DNA of 64,000 bases from Parazoarcus communis (GTDB lineage: Bacteria; Pseudomonadota; Gammaproteobacteria; Burkholderiales; Rhodocyclaceae): the NCBI RefSeq assembly GCF_003111665.1, contig NZ_CP022188.1, forward strand, positions 2,480,001 through 2,544,000, read 5' to 3'. The notes beneath the pieces were generated by a model. It was not told the origin of the DNA. It did no database searches and was given only the letters and a program-made list of their open reading frames with translations. Positions 42,315 to 53,170 of the stretch are shown one piece after another. The translations under genes and the position numbers were made by a program. Numbering within the stretch: position 1 is the stretch's first letter; each line of letters begins with the position of its first letter.

Positions 42315-43481
42315 TCAGAGGCCGGCGTCGGCGCGCAGTGCGGCAGCCTTGTCGGTCTGCTCCCAGGTGAACTCGGGTTCGTCGCGGCCAAAGTGACCGT
42401 AAGCAGCCGTCTTGGCGTAGATCGGACGCAGCAGGTCGAGGGTCTGGATGATGGCCTTCGGACGCAGGTCGAAGTGAGCACGGATCAGATCAACGATTTT
42501 CGCGTCGCTGATCTTGCCGGTGCCGAAGGTGTTGACCATGAGCGAAACCGGCTTTGCGACGCCGATGGCGTAGGCAACCTGAACTTCGCACTTGTCGGCG
42601 AGGCCCGCAGCGACGACGTTCTTGGCCACATAACGACCTGCATAGGCGGCCGAGCGGTCGACCTTGGACGGATCCTTGCCCGAAAACGCGCCGCCGCCGT
42701 GGTGAGCAGCGCCGCCGTAGGTGTCGACGATGATCTTGCGACCGGTCAGGCCGCAGTCGCCGTGCGGGCCACCGATGACGAAACGGCCGGTCGGGTTGAT
42801 GAGATAGCGCACTTCGCCCTGCAGCAGTTCCTTGGGCAGCACCGGCTTGATGACTTCCTCGATGATGGCCTCGGAAATCTGAGCGTGCGACACCTCGGGG
42901 CTGTGCTGGGTCGAGACCACGACGGTGTCGATGCCCACCGGCTTGCCGTCGACATACTTGACCGTGAGCTGGCTCTTGGCGTCGGGGCGCAGCCACGGCA
43001 GGCGGCCATCCTTACGCACTTCGGCCTGACGCTGCATGATGCGGTGCGCGTAGTAGATCGGCAGCGGCATCAGGCTGGCGGTTTCGTTGCACGCATAGCC
43101 GAACATCAGGCCCTGGTCGCCCGCGCCCTGGTCGAGGTCGATTCCTTCGCCTTCATTCACGCCCTGCGCGATGTCGGAGGACTGGCGGTTGATGGCGGTG
43201 AGGATGGCGCACGACTTGTAGTCGAAGCCGATGTCGGAGCTGTCGTAGCCGATGCGACGCACCACATCCTGTGCGATTTCGCGATAATTGGGGTGGGCGC
43301 TGGTGGTGATTTCGCCCGAAATGACGACCAGGCCGGTGGAGACCAGGGTCTCGCAGGCGACGCGGGCGTGTGGGTCTTCGGTGAGGATGGCGTCGAGCAC
43401 GCCGTCCGAGATCTGATCCGCAACCTTGTCGGGGTGACCTTCGGAAACCGATTCCGAGGTGAAGAGGAATTCTGCTGCCAT
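42315..43481 (-). CDS. metK: S-adenosylmethionine synthetase MetK
   Basis: Makes SAM from methionine and ATP. The 388-residue protein has the signatures [18 protein letters not shown], the ATP-binding [15 protein letters not shown] and the P-loop-like [23 protein letters not shown] 43481 ([10 protein letters not shown]) follows AGGAG. The gene has its own sigma70 promoter and a ~150-base leader that ends in a terminator-like hairpin. Confidence 0.98.
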   Translation of the reverse strand: MAAEFLFTSESVSEGHPDKVADQISDGVLDAILTEDPHARVACETLVSTGLVVISGEITTSAHPNYREIAQDVVRRIGYDSSDIGFDYKSCAILTAINRQSSDIAQGVNEGEGIDLDQGAGDQGLMFGYACNETASLMPLPIYYAHRIMQRQAEVRKDGRLPWLRPDAKSQLTVKYVDGKPVGIDTVVVSTQHSPEVSHAQISEAIIEEVIKPVLPKELLQGEVRYLINPTGRFVIGGPHGDCGLTGRKIIVDTYGGAAHHGGGAFSGKDPSKVDRSAAYAGRYVAKNVVAAGLADKCEVQVAYAIGVAKPVSLMVNTFGTGKISDAKIVDLIRAHFDLRPKAIIQTLDLLRPIYAKTAAYGHFGRDEPEFTWEQTDKAAALRADAGL

Positions 43482-43500
43482 GACTGCTCCTGAAAAACAA

Positions 43501-43541
43501 AAATCCCCGTTTCCTGGCGTTACGGCCAGCTCCGGGGATTT
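43501..43541 (-). promoter_or_regulatory. Terminator-like hairpin in the metK leader
   Basis: On the minus strand AAATCCCCG ... CGGGGATTT forms a perfect 9-bp stem, with CTGGC/GCCAG pairing inside, followed by TTTTGTTTTTC and then the metK SD (AGGAG). It lies between promoter and gene, so it is best read as an attenuator rather than an end-of-operon terminator. The sensing element, if any, would be in 43542-43635. Confidence 0.7.
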
Positions 43542-43641
43542 CATCGAGCAGCCGACGCTTTAGCAGAATTTTTGGGTCACGCGATTGTTGCGGTGACGGC
43601 CGCCCTGCAAGTTGTCGAGTTAACTCGGCGGCTGAGGCACA

Positions 43642-43669
43642 ATTATAGACTGTGTTTGTCTCAGGTCAA
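43642..43669 (-). promoter_or_regulatory. Sigma70 promoter of metK
   Basis: The minus strand reads TTGACC, 16 bases, then TATAAT. Both hexamers are near-perfect. Transcription should start near 43635, giving a leader of about 150 bases. Confidence 0.85.
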
Positions 43670-43701
43670 TCTGTCACCGGATCGGAACCGCGAAAACTAT
43701 C

Positions 43702-44568
43702 GTGATTGTCAATCTCCTTTTTCGCGTGCTTGCGCGCTTCCCGCTGTCCCTGCTGCACCTCTTCGGTGGTTGGGCGGGCTGGATTGCCTACGCCGCGTCA
43801 CCGTCCTATCGCCGCCGCGTGCGACGCCATCTGGCTCAGGCCGTCGGTGATGTCGATCCCGCGGTGCTGCATTCCGCGATCGCCGAGGCGGGCCGGCAGG
43901 CCTTCGAGCTGCCGTGGCTGTGGCTGCGTCCGGCCGAGGAAGTGGTGGCCAAGGTGAAGCGGGTGGAAGGCTGGGAGCTCGTTGATGCGGCCCACCGCGA
44001 GGGTGCGGGCATCGTGTTCATGACGCCGCATCTGGGCTGTTTCGAAGTCACCGCGCAGTACATCGCCTCGCTGACGCCAATTACCGTGCTTTACCGCCCG
44101 CCACGCAATGCTGCGCTCGAGCCCCTGATGCAGGCCGGACGCGTACGCGGTCAGATGAAGACAGCGCCGGCAGATCTGTCGGGGGTGCGCCGGCTGGTGA
44201 AAACCCTGCGCAGTCACGAAGCGATCGGCATGCTGCCAGACCAGGTGCCGGGTGCCGGCGAAGGTGCGTGGGCGGATTTCTTTGGCCGACCCGCGTGGAC
44301 GATGACGCTGGCGGCGCGCCTGGCAGAGGTCAAGGGCGTGCATGTGATCTATTGCTGGGCCGAGCGTTTGCCGCACGGCGAGGGCTATGTGTTCAGGCTG
44401 TCTGCGCCTGTCGAGCCACTCGAAGGGGATCTGCCCGCACGTGTGGCAACGATGAACCGGGAGATCGAACGCGTCATCCTGAAGTGCCCCGGCCAGTACA
44501 TGTGGGGCTACAACCGCTACAAGAAGCCGCGTACAGGGCGTGAAGCGGCAGCAGGTTCCGAGGCGTGA
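43702..44568 (+). CDS. Lipid A biosynthesis acyltransferase (LpxL/HtrB family), first copy
   Basis: A 288-residue inner-membrane acyltransferase that adds a secondary acyl chain to Kdo2-lipid A. The catalytic HX4E motif is HLGCFE in MTPHLGCFEVTAQY; PDQVPGAGEGAWADFFG and WGYNRYKKP are conserved. The start is GTG 43702. An N-terminal hydrophobic helix anchors the protein. It overlaps the second copy. Confidence 0.93.
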   Translation: MIVNLLFRVLARFPLSLLHLFGGWAGWIAYAASPSYRRRVRRHLAQAVGDVDPAVLHSAIAEAGRQAFELPWLWLRPAEEVVAKVKRVEGWELVDAAHREGAGIVFMTPHLGCFEVTAQYIASLTPITVLYRPPRNAALEPLMQAGRVRGQMKTAPADLSGVRRLVKTLRSHEAIGMLPDQVPGAGEGAWADFFGRPAWTMTLAARLAEVKGVHVIYCWAERLPHGEGYVFRLSAPVEPLEGDLPARVATMNREIERVILKCPGQYMWGYNRYKKPRTGREAAAGSEA

Positions 44569-45443
44569 TGAGCCGTCTCGGCGTGGCGGTATTCTGGCTG
44601 CTGCACTGGCTGCCGCTTGCGGTGCTGGCGCGACTGGGCGAGGCGCTGGGGCTGCTGCTTCATGTGTTTGCCTTGCCGCGCCGGCATGTGGTGGATACCA
44701 ATCTGAAGCTGTGCTTTCCCGAACTTGATGCGCGGCAGCGGCGTCAGCTCTCGCGTCGTCATTTTCGTACAGTGGGGCGCAGCCTGCTCGAGCGCGGCCT
44801 GTTGTGGTGGGGCAGCCGCGAGCGTCTCGAGCGCATCGTCAGAATCGAGGGCGGCGACCGTGTGCGGGCACTGCAGGCGGCGGGGACGCCGGTCATCCTG
44901 CTTGCCCCCCATTTTGTCGGACTCGACATGGGCGGGACGCGGGTGACGATGGACTTCGATATCGTCAGTGTCTATGCGCGCCAGAAGAAGAATCCGGTGC
45001 TCGATCGCTGGCTTTATCATGGCCGCAGCCGGTTTGGCGATCAGCTGCTGCTCGCGCGGCAGGATGGCGTGCGCAGCTCGGTGAAGGCGATGAAGGCCGG
45101 GCGCCCGTTCTACTACCTGCCGGACATGGATTACGGTCGGCGCGATGCGATCTTTGTCCCCTTTTTCGGTGTGCCGGCGGCTACCATCACCGGACTGCCG
45201 CGGCTTGCCCGCGTGGCCGGCGCAGCGGTGCTGCCCTGTGTCACGAAGATGTTGCCCGGCGGCGCCGGCTACGTCGTCGAGATCGGCGAGGCATGGTCCG
45301 ACTTTCCGAGCGCGGATGTCGAGGCCGACACGCTGCGCATGAACGAGTGGATCGAGTCGGTCGTGCGCACGATGCCGGAGCAGTACTACTGGGTGCACAG
45401 GCGGTTCAAGACGCGCCCCGTGGGCGAGGCCAAGCTCTACTGA
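44568..45443 (+). CDS. Lipid A biosynthesis acyltransferase, second copy
   Basis: A 291-residue paralogue of the preceding gene with catalytic HX4D (APHFVGLDMGGTR) and the conserved YYLPDMDYGRRDAIFVPFFG and YYWVHRRFKTRP segments. ATG 44568 overlaps the stop of the first copy (TGATG). The pair probably adds two different secondary chains to lipid A. Confidence 0.93.
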   Translation: MSRLGVAVFWLLHWLPLAVLARLGEALGLLLHVFALPRRHVVDTNLKLCFPELDARQRRQLSRRHFRTVGRSLLERGLLWWGSRERLERIVRIEGGDRVRALQAAGTPVILLAPHFVGLDMGGTRVTMDFDIVSVYARQKKNPVLDRWLYHGRSRFGDQLLLARQDGVRSSVKAMKAGRPFYYLPDMDYGRRDAIFVPFFGVPAATITGLPRLARVAGAAVLPCVTKMLPGGAGYVVEIGEAWSDFPSADVEADTLRMNEWIESVVRTMPEQYYWVHRRFKTRPVGEAKLY

Positions 45444-45691
45444 TCTGCTGCAGGCGCGTCGGCGTCCGCGAGATGGCGCAGGACCACGGGAAAGGCGGCG
45501 CTGCCGAGTAGGGCAATCGCAGAGACGATGAGCGCAATTGCGGTGCCGCTTTCGGCAAGCACCGGATGCACATCGCTGAAGTCTCCCGCCAGCAGCACCA
45601 GGCCGCCAAGCAGACAGGCAAGGCCGGGCAGGCCGAGCAACCATGCGGAAATCGGGAGAGCTGAGCGGCGTGGCGCTGGCGTATTGGTCAT
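45437..45691 (-). CDS. Small unknown two-helix membrane protein
   Basis: An 84-residue protein starting at ATG 45691. Two hydrophobic segments (ISAWLLGLPGLACLLGGLVL and GTAIALIVSAIALLGSAAFP) are separated by a short polar loop. It ends seven bases inside the 3' end of the convergent acyltransferase gene. Not recognised. Confidence 0.6.
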   Translation of the reverse strand: MTNTPAPRRSALPISAWLLGLPGLACLLGGLVLLAGDFSDVHPVLAESGTAIALIVSAIALLGSAAFPVVLRHLADADAPAADQ

Positions 45692-45782
45692 GTCCCGAAT
45701 TCTCTCACGATGACGCGTGCTGGACGATACCCGGGTGCAGGAGGAGAATCCGGGCACGCTTTCCGCATTGATCAGAACTCCC

Positions 45783-46616
45783 ATGAAACTGCGCTTTACC
45801 AAGATGCATGGCCTCGGCAACGACTTTGTCGTGATCGACGCAACCCGTGAACCGGTTGAACTCACTCCCGAGCGCGTCCGGGCGATCGCCGATCGCCATT
45901 TCGGCGTCGGTTGCGACCAGCTCCTGGTGGTCGAGCCGCCGAGCCGGCCGGCTGTCGATTTCCGCTACCGCATTTTCAATGCCGACGGCGGCGAAGTCGA
46001 ACAATGCGGCAACGGCGCACGCTGCTTCGTGCGCTTCGTATACGACAAAAAACTGACCGACAAGGCCGACATCAGCGTCGAGACCCGCTCCGGCATCATT
46101 TCGCCGCGTTTGCGCGAGGATGGGCTGGTCACGGTCGATATGGGTGTGCCCGTCCTCACTTCTGCCGAGGTCCCCTTCGTCTCCGACTCCGACGCGATCG
46201 TGCAGCCACTCGAGGTGGGCGGCGACATGCTTGCGATCACGGCCGTATCGATGGGAAACCCGCACGCCGTTCAGGTCGTGGCCAACGTCGATGCGGCCCC
46301 GGTCGAAACCCAGGGGCCGCTGATCGAGCACCACCCGCGTTTTCCCGCGCGGGTGAATGCAGGCTTCGTGCAGGTGGTGGATGCGCACCGCATTCGCTTG
46401 CGCGTGTTTGAGCGCGGATCCGGGGAAACCCTGGCCTGCGGCACCGGGGCATGTGCCGCAGTGGCGGCGTCGATACTGCGCGAACTGGTTGTTTCGCCGG
46501 TGCGGGTGGAAACCCGTGGCGGTGAGCTTGAGATTGCCTGGGAAGGTCCAGGCACGCCGGTGCTGATGACTGGCCCGGCAGTAACGGTTTTTGAGGGCGA
46601 GATGAATCTCGTCTGA
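45783..46616 (+). CDS. dapF: Diaminopimelate epimerase
   Basis: Interconverts LL- and meso-diaminopimelate for lysine and peptidoglycan. The 277-residue protein has both catalytic cysteines: [13 protein letters not shown] and [17 protein letters not shown] 45783 ([15 protein letters not shown]) gives normal length. Followed by DUF484 and xerC, the classical dapF-DUF484-xerC order. Confidence 0.98.
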   Translation: MKLRFTKMHGLGNDFVVIDATREPVELTPERVRAIADRHFGVGCDQLLVVEPPSRPAVDFRYRIFNADGGEVEQCGNGARCFVRFVYDKKLTDKADISVETRSGIISPRLREDGLVTVDMGVPVLTSAEVPFVSDSDAIVQPLEVGGDMLAITAVSMGNPHAVQVVANVDAAPVETQGPLIEHHPRFPARVNAGFVQVVDAHRIRLRVFERGSGETLACGTGACAAVAASILRELVVSPVRVETRGGELEIAWEGPGTPVLMTGPAVTVFEGEMNLV

Positions 46617-46665
46617 TGTCTGGAGACATGCAACAGGGCTTGATGCCCGACAGGAGCTATTGCCG

Positions 46666-47319
46666 ATGAATGCCGATGAAGTCGCACGCTATCTGCGCGA
46701 CAACCCTGATTTTCTGTCCGACCATGGCGAGCTGTTCACCGAACTGACCGTGCCGCACCCGCAGCACGAAGGCCAGGCGATCTCGCTTGCGGAACGGCAG
46801 CTTCACGCCCTGCGCGACAAGATCCGCCTGCTGGAGGTCAAGCTTGCCGAACTGATTCGCTTTGGCGAGGAGAACGACGAGATCAGCGAAAAAGTGCATC
46901 GGCTGACCCTGTTGCTGCTCGAGGCGCACGGTTACGAAGGCGTCCGCCACGAACTTTTTTCCAGTATGCAGCAGGACTTCGCCATTCCTCATGTCGCGCT
47001 GCGAATCTGGAACAGCGTGCTGGCTCGCAGCGACGAGGACTTCGCGCCCGTTGGCGAAGGCGTGCGCCTGTTTGCGGGCGACCTCCGTCACCCGTATTGC
47101 GGTGCGCCGAGCAACATCGAAGTGCTGAGCTGGTTTGGCGAGTCGGCACCGCATGTGCGTTCCGTAGCCCTCATGCCGCTGCGTCGGCAGACTCAGGTGG
47201 TCGGTCTTCTGGCCCTGGGCAGTGAAGAGCCCGAGCGTTTCTACCCCGAGATGGGCACCCTGTATCTCGGCCGGATCGGTGAGCTTGCCGCCGCCGCGCT
47301 GCTCGGGGAGATCGGCTGA
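46666..47319 (+). CDS. DUF484 (YigA-like) family protein
   Basis: A 217-residue protein: N-terminal VARYLRDNPDFLSDHGELFT and QAISLAERQLHALRDKIRLL (coiled coil), then a GAF-like C-terminal half (HVRSVALMPLRRQTQVVGLL). ATG 46666 is ten bases after AGGAG. The family is almost always between dapF and xerC; its role is unknown. Confidence 0.93.
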   Translation: MNADEVARYLRDNPDFLSDHGELFTELTVPHPQHEGQAISLAERQLHALRDKIRLLEVKLAELIRFGEENDEISEKVHRLTLLLLEAHGYEGVRHELFSSMQQDFAIPHVALRIWNSVLARSDEDFAPVGEGVRLFAGDLRHPYCGAPSNIEVLSWFGESAPHVRSVALMPLRRQTQVVGLLALGSEEPERFYPEMGTLYLGRIGELAAAALLGEIG

Positions 47320-47323
47320 GCGC

Positions 47324-48235
47324 ATGCCTGAGCCACTTGCCGCAGCGCTGGCACCGGTCTGGGTCGAAGGCTATCTGGGGTGGCTTGCGACCCAGCGCCG
47401 TGCCGCCGCGCTGACGCTGGAGAACTACCGTCGGGATCTGCTGCGCTTGCACAGCCTTGCACAGGGGCGCGACCCCGGTGCCCTGAGCGCGGCCGAGATT
47501 CGCCGCTTCGTGGGGCGCATGCATGCAGAAGGCCTGGGCGGGCGCTCGATTGCGCGCTGCCTGTCGGCCTGGCGCGGCCTGTATCGGTGGCTGATCCGCC
47601 ACCATGGGCTCAAGCACAATCCGGTGGACGGTATTCGTGCACCAAAATCGCCGGCGACACTGCCGCGCGTGCTGTCTCCCGATCAGGCAAAGGCCTTGCT
47701 CGACGCCCCGGCCGACAGCCTGCTCGAGATTCGCGATCTGGCAATGTTCGAACTGTTCTACTCGTCAGGTCTGCGCCTGTCCGAACTCGCCGGGCTTGGA
47801 CTCGATGATGCGAGCGATCTTGAGGGCGGCATGGTGACGGTGCGCGGCAAGCGCGGCAAGACGCGCAGCGTGCCGGTCGGCAGCCAGGCGGTCGAGGCGG
47901 TCAGGCAGTGGCTTGAGGTGCGCGGGCAGGTGCCGGTCGGCAGTCCGACCCTGTTCGTGACGCGTACGGGCGGACGAATGAGCCCGGGGGCGATTCGCAG
48001 CAGGCTCACCCTGAGAGCCGGTACGGTGGGCCTGGGCGTGCATGTCCATCCGCACATGCTGCGTCACAGTTTCGCCAGCCACGTGCTGCAGTCGAGCGGG
48101 GACCTGCGTGCGGTTCAGGAACTGCTCGGCCACGCCAGCATCCGGACCACCCAGGTCTACACGCACCTTGATTTTCAGCACCTCGCCAGGATCTATGATG
48201 CCGCTCATCCGCGGGCACGGAAGGCGAAGGAATAG
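47324..48235 (+). CDS. xerC: Tyrosine recombinase XerC
   Basis: Resolves chromosome dimers at dif together with XerD. The 303-residue protein has an N-terminal core-binding domain and a catalytic domain with R (SSGLRLSELAGL), H-x-x-R (HPHMLRHSFASHVLQ), H (LGHASIRTTQ) and nucleophile Tyr (VYTHLDFQHL). ATG 47324, four bases after the DUF484 stop. Confidence 0.96.
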   Translation: MPEPLAAALAPVWVEGYLGWLATQRRAAALTLENYRRDLLRLHSLAQGRDPGALSAAEIRRFVGRMHAEGLGGRSIARCLSAWRGLYRWLIRHHGLKHNPVDGIRAPKSPATLPRVLSPDQAKALLDAPADSLLEIRDLAMFELFYSSGLRLSELAGLGLDDASDLEGGMVTVRGKRGKTRSVPVGSQAVEAVRQWLEVRGQVPVGSPTLFVTRTGGRMSPGAIRSRLTLRAGTVGLGVHVHPHMLRHSFASHVLQSSGDLRAVQELLGHASIRTTQVYTHLDFQHLARIYDAAHPRARKAKE

Positions 48236-48372
48236 GCTGTAGCGTTCCCCATTTTGGGTATCGATAAATGCTGATACTCATTCGCGATCGGCTATGCTGT
48301 CGTGCATCAATCAACAATAAATAATAAGCGGCGATGTGCGTACAAGGCACTGAGCCGCAAGCAAGGATGCTT

Positions 48373-48867
48373 ATGACATCTGAACCTTTCGCCCCCGATG
48401 AGGCTTCCATGGATGCTGGAATCGAAGCTCCGCCCGCAGAGAAAATAAAAAAGCAGCGCATGCTCCGGGATGTTGCCCTGCTGCTTGCAAAGCATGAAGT
48501 CCGGAACATGAAGCGCTGGTTCGAAGAGTTCGATCGCGACATCATGCTGCCCATCCTGCTCGGCGAAATTGCATTGCACAATATCGGCACGCCAAGTTCA
48601 GGCGCCGTCGACGGCGAAGGCTTGCCTGAGTGCACGCTCAAGCCCTGTAATGCCTATTCGATTGCGGCGGCCACCGGCCTCCCGCGTGAGACCGTTCGCC
48701 GCAAGGTGGCACGGCTTGTCGAGCTCGGCTGGGTGTCCCGGCGCAAGAACGGCCACCTCTATGTGTCCTCGGGCGCTTTGCACCACTTTGGTCATCTGAT
48801 GAGCTCACGCGAGCTTCCGGATCTGATCGATACCGCGGATCGCGCCCGGCGCCTGCTCGGCGACTGA
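48373..48867 (+). CDS. Winged-helix DNA-binding protein
   Basis: A 164-residue protein. The C-terminal half contains a helix-turn-helix and wing, NAYSIAAATGLPRETVRRKV then RLVELGWVSRRKNGHLYVSS, like the MarR/GntR/Crp class. The N-terminal half is helical and unrecognised. ATG 48373 has AAGGA upstream; ATG 48334 would add 13 residues. Regulon unknown; monocistronic. Confidence 0.78.
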   Translation: MTSEPFAPDEASMDAGIEAPPAEKIKKQRMLRDVALLLAKHEVRNMKRWFEEFDRDIMLPILLGEIALHNIGTPSSGAVDGEGLPECTLKPCNAYSIAAATGLPRETVRRKVARLVELGWVSRRKNGHLYVSSGALHHFGHLMSSRELPDLIDTADRARRLLGD

Positions 48868-48945
48868 CGGTGGGTGCTGGCAGGGCGGTGGCGCAAGGAG
48901 GCTGGTAAGGGCTAAACTTGGCGCCCTTTTGCTGGATCATCATCC

Positions 48946-50136
48946 ATGGCTCGCCTTCATCTACGTCCCGGCAGGGAACGCACCGTCCTTCGTCGTCATC
49001 CCTGGATTTTCGCCGGCTCTGTCGATCATCTCGAAGGCCGCGCCCGTCCGGGCGACACGGTCGATGTGGTCGCTGCCGACGGCAAGGTGGTGGCGCGTGC
49101 AGCGTGGTCGCCCGAGTCACAGATCCGTGCCCGGGTGTGGTCACTGGATGCCGAAGCGGCAATCGATCACGCCTTTTTCAAGCGCAAGGTCGCTGAATCC
49201 GTCGCCCGGCGCGAGACGCATCCCATGTTGCGCGGGCAGGACGGTCAGCGGCTGATCCACGGCGAATCCGATGGATTGCCGGGCGTGATCGCGGATCGCT
49301 ACGGTTCCGTCGTTGTGCTGCAGCTCACCAGTGCCGGCTCCGACAAGTGGCGCGATGCCATCGTGGCCGGTCTGGTGCAGGCGACGGGCTGCGCCGCCGT
49401 CTATGAACGCTCGGATTCCGACGTGCGCAGGCTGGAAGGCCTGGAGCCGCGCGCCGGAATTGCCTTCGGCGAACTGCCTGCCGAGGGGCTGCAGATCGTC
49501 GAAAATGGCGTGCGGATGGAGGTCGATGTGGTCGGTGGCCACAAGACCGGCTTTTATCTTGATCAGCGCGACAACCGCAAGCTCACCGGCGATCTTGCCC
49601 ATGGGCGGCGGGTACTGAACTGCTTTTGCTACACCGGCGGCTTCTCCCTGCAGGCGCTGGCGGGTGGGGCGAGCAGCGTGCTGTCGATCGATTCGTCCGG
49701 CCCCGCACTTGCCACCGCCGCACGCAATTTGGCGCTCAACCCGCAACTCGATGCCGCGCGTGCCGAATGGAGCGAGGATGATGTGTTCGAGGCACTGCGC
49801 GGTTTGCGTGCCGAAGAGCGCAGTTTTGACCTGATCATCCTCGATCCGCCCAAGTTTGCGCCGTCCGCGGCTCACGCCGAACGTGCCTCGCGCGCATACA
49901 AGGACATCAACCTGTTCGGCTTCCGCCTGCTGGCGCCGGGTGGCATCCTGATGACCTATTCCTGCTCCGGTGGCATCGGGCTGGAGATGTTCCAGAAGAT
50001 CGTCGCCAGTGCGGCAAGTGATGCCGGCGTCGACGCTCGCATCCTGCATCGACTGGCCGCTGCACCCGACCATCCGGTCGGCCTGGCCGTGCCCGAAGGC
50101 GAGTACCTCAAGGGACTTGCGATTCAGATCGGCTGA
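48946..50136 (+). CDS. rlmI: RlmI-type 23S rRNA (cytosine) methyltransferase
   Basis: A 396-residue class I SAM methyltransferase with an N-terminal PUA domain (HLRPGRERTVLRRHPWIFAG) and a Rossmann core: GFYLDQRDNRKL, SAM motif VLNCFCYTGGFSLQALAGGA and catalytic-loop LDPPKFAPS. RlmI methylates C1962 of 23S rRNA in E. coli. Whether the target is identical here is inferred. Confidence 0.93.
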   Translation: MARLHLRPGRERTVLRRHPWIFAGSVDHLEGRARPGDTVDVVAADGKVVARAAWSPESQIRARVWSLDAEAAIDHAFFKRKVAESVARRETHPMLRGQDGQRLIHGESDGLPGVIADRYGSVVVLQLTSAGSDKWRDAIVAGLVQATGCAAVYERSDSDVRRLEGLEPRAGIAFGELPAEGLQIVENGVRMEVDVVGGHKTGFYLDQRDNRKLTGDLAHGRRVLNCFCYTGGFSLQALAGGASSVLSIDSSGPALATAARNLALNPQLDAARAEWSEDDVFEALRGLRAEERSFDLIILDPPKFAPSAAHAERASRAYKDINLFGFRLLAPGGILMTYSCSGGIGLEMFQKIVASAASDAGVDARILHRLAAAPDHPVGLAVPEGEYLKGLAIQIG

Positions 50137-50175
50137 TTGCCCACACGGGCGGGGGCCGCGAAGGCGTGCTTCCGC

Positions 50176-50529
50176 TCAGCGCTGGATGCTGGCCGACGGG
50201 GCGCGATCCGGGTTCGGCACCAGGTCGGCGAGGTTGAAAGCCAGCGTGATCAGGCCGAGTGCCATGAGCACGAGGCCGAAGTAGATTTTTTGCATGGCGG
50301 CGCCGGGCAGGCGTCGCACCTCGGCGTAGAAATGGTGGCGCAGGAAGATCAGCGCCATCGCCGCCATCGCCAGCAGACCGCCACCGAGCACTCTCGAGGC
50401 GGTGGCGTCGAACTGGCGACCGAAGGCCGGGTCCCATCTGTCGGGCAGAAAGAATTCCGGTGCCTGCAGCAGCAGGTGCAGGCCGCCAACCAGACAGAGC
50501 GTGAGCATCAGCACCTGGAAGGTCCGCAT
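50176..50529 (-). CDS. Unknown 117-aa membrane protein
   Basis: Three hydrophobic segments (VLMLTLCLVGGLHLLLQAPE, VLGGGLLAMAAMALIFLRHH and IYFGLVLMALGLITLAFNLA). Not recognised. Its ATG overlaps the stop of the 66-residue upstream gene by one base (TGATG), so the two are probably co-translated. Confidence 0.72.
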   Translation of the reverse strand: MRTFQVLMLTLCLVGGLHLLLQAPEFFLPDRWDPAFGRQFDATASRVLGGGLLAMAAMALIFLRHHFYAEVRRLPGAAMQKIYFGLVLMALGLITLAFNLADLVPNPDRAPSASIQR

Positions 50530-50729
50530 CAGTCGCCACCGTCGCAGTCATCACTGCCGCAGGCACTGTCCGTGTCCCGCGCCGCATGCGCAGAAGCGCT
50601 GTTCGCCGCCTTTTCAGTCAGACGGCTCCCGCGAGCATGTTTCCTGCGGTCCTTCGGTTTGCGTGATGGGCGAGCCAGAAGGAGCAGGATCCCGATCGCG
50701 GATACGATTACAAGCAGGCCCGCTGCCAT
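50529..50729 (-). CDS. Unknown small membrane protein with polar tail
   Basis: A 66-residue protein with one N-terminal helix (AAGLLVIVSAIGILLLLA), a basic stretch (RPSRKPKDRRKHARGSR) and an acidic tail with two cysteines (CGSDDCDGGD). Lies eight bases after ruvB and is coupled to the next gene. Cys/Asp tail could bind metal; that is speculation. Confidence 0.65.
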   Translation of the reverse strand: MAAGLLVIVSAIGILLLLARPSRKPKDRRKHARGSRLTEKAANSASAHAARDTDSACGSDDCDGGD

Positions 50730-50737
50730 TTCGGCGC

Positions 50738-51796
<1,059 letters not shown>

Positions 51797-51840
51797 GGCG
51801 AGAGTTTAGCGACTTGGCGACAGGCTGTGCGGAGCAATGC

Positions 51841-52440
51841 TCATGCCTTCGACAGCAGCTTGAGTGCGGCTCGGATGCCGTCCGACACACCGATGTCCTC
51901 GCCCAGCCCCTTCATGGCGCCAAGGGCCTCGCGTTCGTTGTAGCCCAGTGCCAGCAGCGCGTTGAGAATATCGCTCTTCGCGTCCGGTGCGGCGTCGACG
52001 CCCGCGGCAAGGCGAATGCCGCCAGCGTTGGGCAGGGCCTTGCCGAGCTTGTCGCGCAACTCGAGCAGCAGGCGTTCGGCGGTCTTCTTGCCGATGCCGG
52101 GAATCTTCACCAGGCGGCCTGCCTCCTGCAGCGCGATCGCCTGGGCGAGATCGCTGACCGACAGACCGGACAGCACCGCCAGCGCCATGCGTGCGCCAAT
52201 GCCGGAAATCTTCAGCAGCTGGCGGAAGGCGGTGCGCTCTTCGTCGGTGGCAAAGCCGTACAGGAAGTGACCGTCCTCGCGCACCGCAAGGTGGGTGTGC
52301 AGGCTGACCCGCTCGCCTGTCGCCGGCAGGTTGTAGAAGGTGCTCATGGGCACGTCGACTTCATAGCCGACGCCGTTGGCATCAACCAGAATCTGGGGTG
52401 GGTTCTTTTCCAGCAGCGTGCCGGTGATGCGTCCGATCAT
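51841..52440 (-). CDS. ruvA: Holliday junction protein RuvA
   Basis: A 199-residue DNA-binding partner of Ruv[23 protein letters not shown]-fold start, two HhH motifs ([40 protein letters not shown]), and the C-terminal RuvB-contacting domain. Confidence 0.98.
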   Translation of the reverse strand: MIGRITGTLLEKNPPQILVDANGVGYEVDVPMSTFYNLPATGERVSLHTHLAVREDGHFLYGFATDEERTAFRQLLKISGIGARMALAVLSGLSVSDLAQAIALQEAGRLVKIPGIGKKTAERLLLELRDKLGKALPNAGGIRLAAGVDAAPDAKSDILNALLALGYNEREALGAMKGLGEDIGVSDGIRAALKLLSKA

Positions 52441-52501
52441 CAGTAGGGCTCCGGGTGCCGCTGCCTGTCTGTTGAACGGCTGCGGCGGGTTTCGGGTGGG
52501 G

Positions 52502-53170
52502 TCAGTCGGCCAGGCGGCGGGCGACTTCGTGGAGGTCGTTCATCACCGTGATGCCACGCGCCAGTACATCCTCTGCGGGGGACAGAAGGTCGGGCACCAT
52601 CACCACCTGGGCGCCTGAAGCCAGTCCGCCGCGCACGCCGGTGTTCGAGTCCTCGAGGACCAGGCAATGCGCTATCGGCGTCTCAAGCAGGGCCGCCGCG
52701 GCCAGATAGATGTCGGGTGCCGGTTTGCCGTTACGCACTTCATCGCCGCCGATTACGCCCTTCAGCCGGTGCAGGATGCCGACGCCTTCGAGCTTGGGCA
52801 GTGCCCGGCTGCGCCGGGTGGAGGTGGCGACCGCGCCCGGCAGTCCGCGCAGCGCGAGCTGGTCGAGGAGTTCGGGAACGCCCGGCTTGAGCGGGAAGCG
52901 GCCGTCGACGATGGCTTGCTCGTAACGGCGGCCAAACTCGGCCTGGTGTTCGTCGATCGGGAAGCTCGGGCCAAAGGCGTCCTGCAGCAGGCGGTAGCCG
53001 TCGCGCGAATTCATGCCGATCATGCGCATCGCAACTTCATGATCCCAGGGCAGTCCGAGGTGCTCGCTTGCTTCACGGCCGATTGCGTAGGCGATGCGCT
53101 CGGAGTCGAGCAGGAGTCCGTCCATGTCGAAGATGATGGCGCGGACGGGGCGGGGGTCGAAGGCGGTCAT
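52502..53170 (-). CDS. HAD-family hydrolase (beta-phosphoglucomutase-like)
   Basis: A 222-residue HAD phosphatase: nucleophile motif [13 protein letters not shown], a helical cap, [10 protein letters not shown] (Thr/Ser motif) and [18 protein letters not shown] (metal-binding acidic motif). Substrate unknown. ATG 53170 overlaps the prenyltransferase stop (ATGA). Last gene of the long rng-maf-nadD operon. Confidence 0.92.
   Translation of the reverse strand: MTAFDPRPVRAIIFDMDGLLLDSERIAYAIGREASEHLGLPWDHEVAMRMIGMNSRDGYRLLQDAFGPSFPIDEHQAEFGRRYEQAIVDGRFPLKPGVPELLDQLALRGLPGAVATSTRRSRALPKLEGVGILHRLKGVIGGDEVRNGKPAPDIYLAAAALLETPIAHCLVLEDSNTGVRGGLASGAQVVMVPDLLSPAEDVLARGITVMNDLHEVARRLAD

Noticed and set aside
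43501..43541. End-of-operon terminator for an unseen gene upstream of metK
   Set aside because: The metK promoter lies upstream of the hairpin on the same strand, so the hairpin is within the metK leader.
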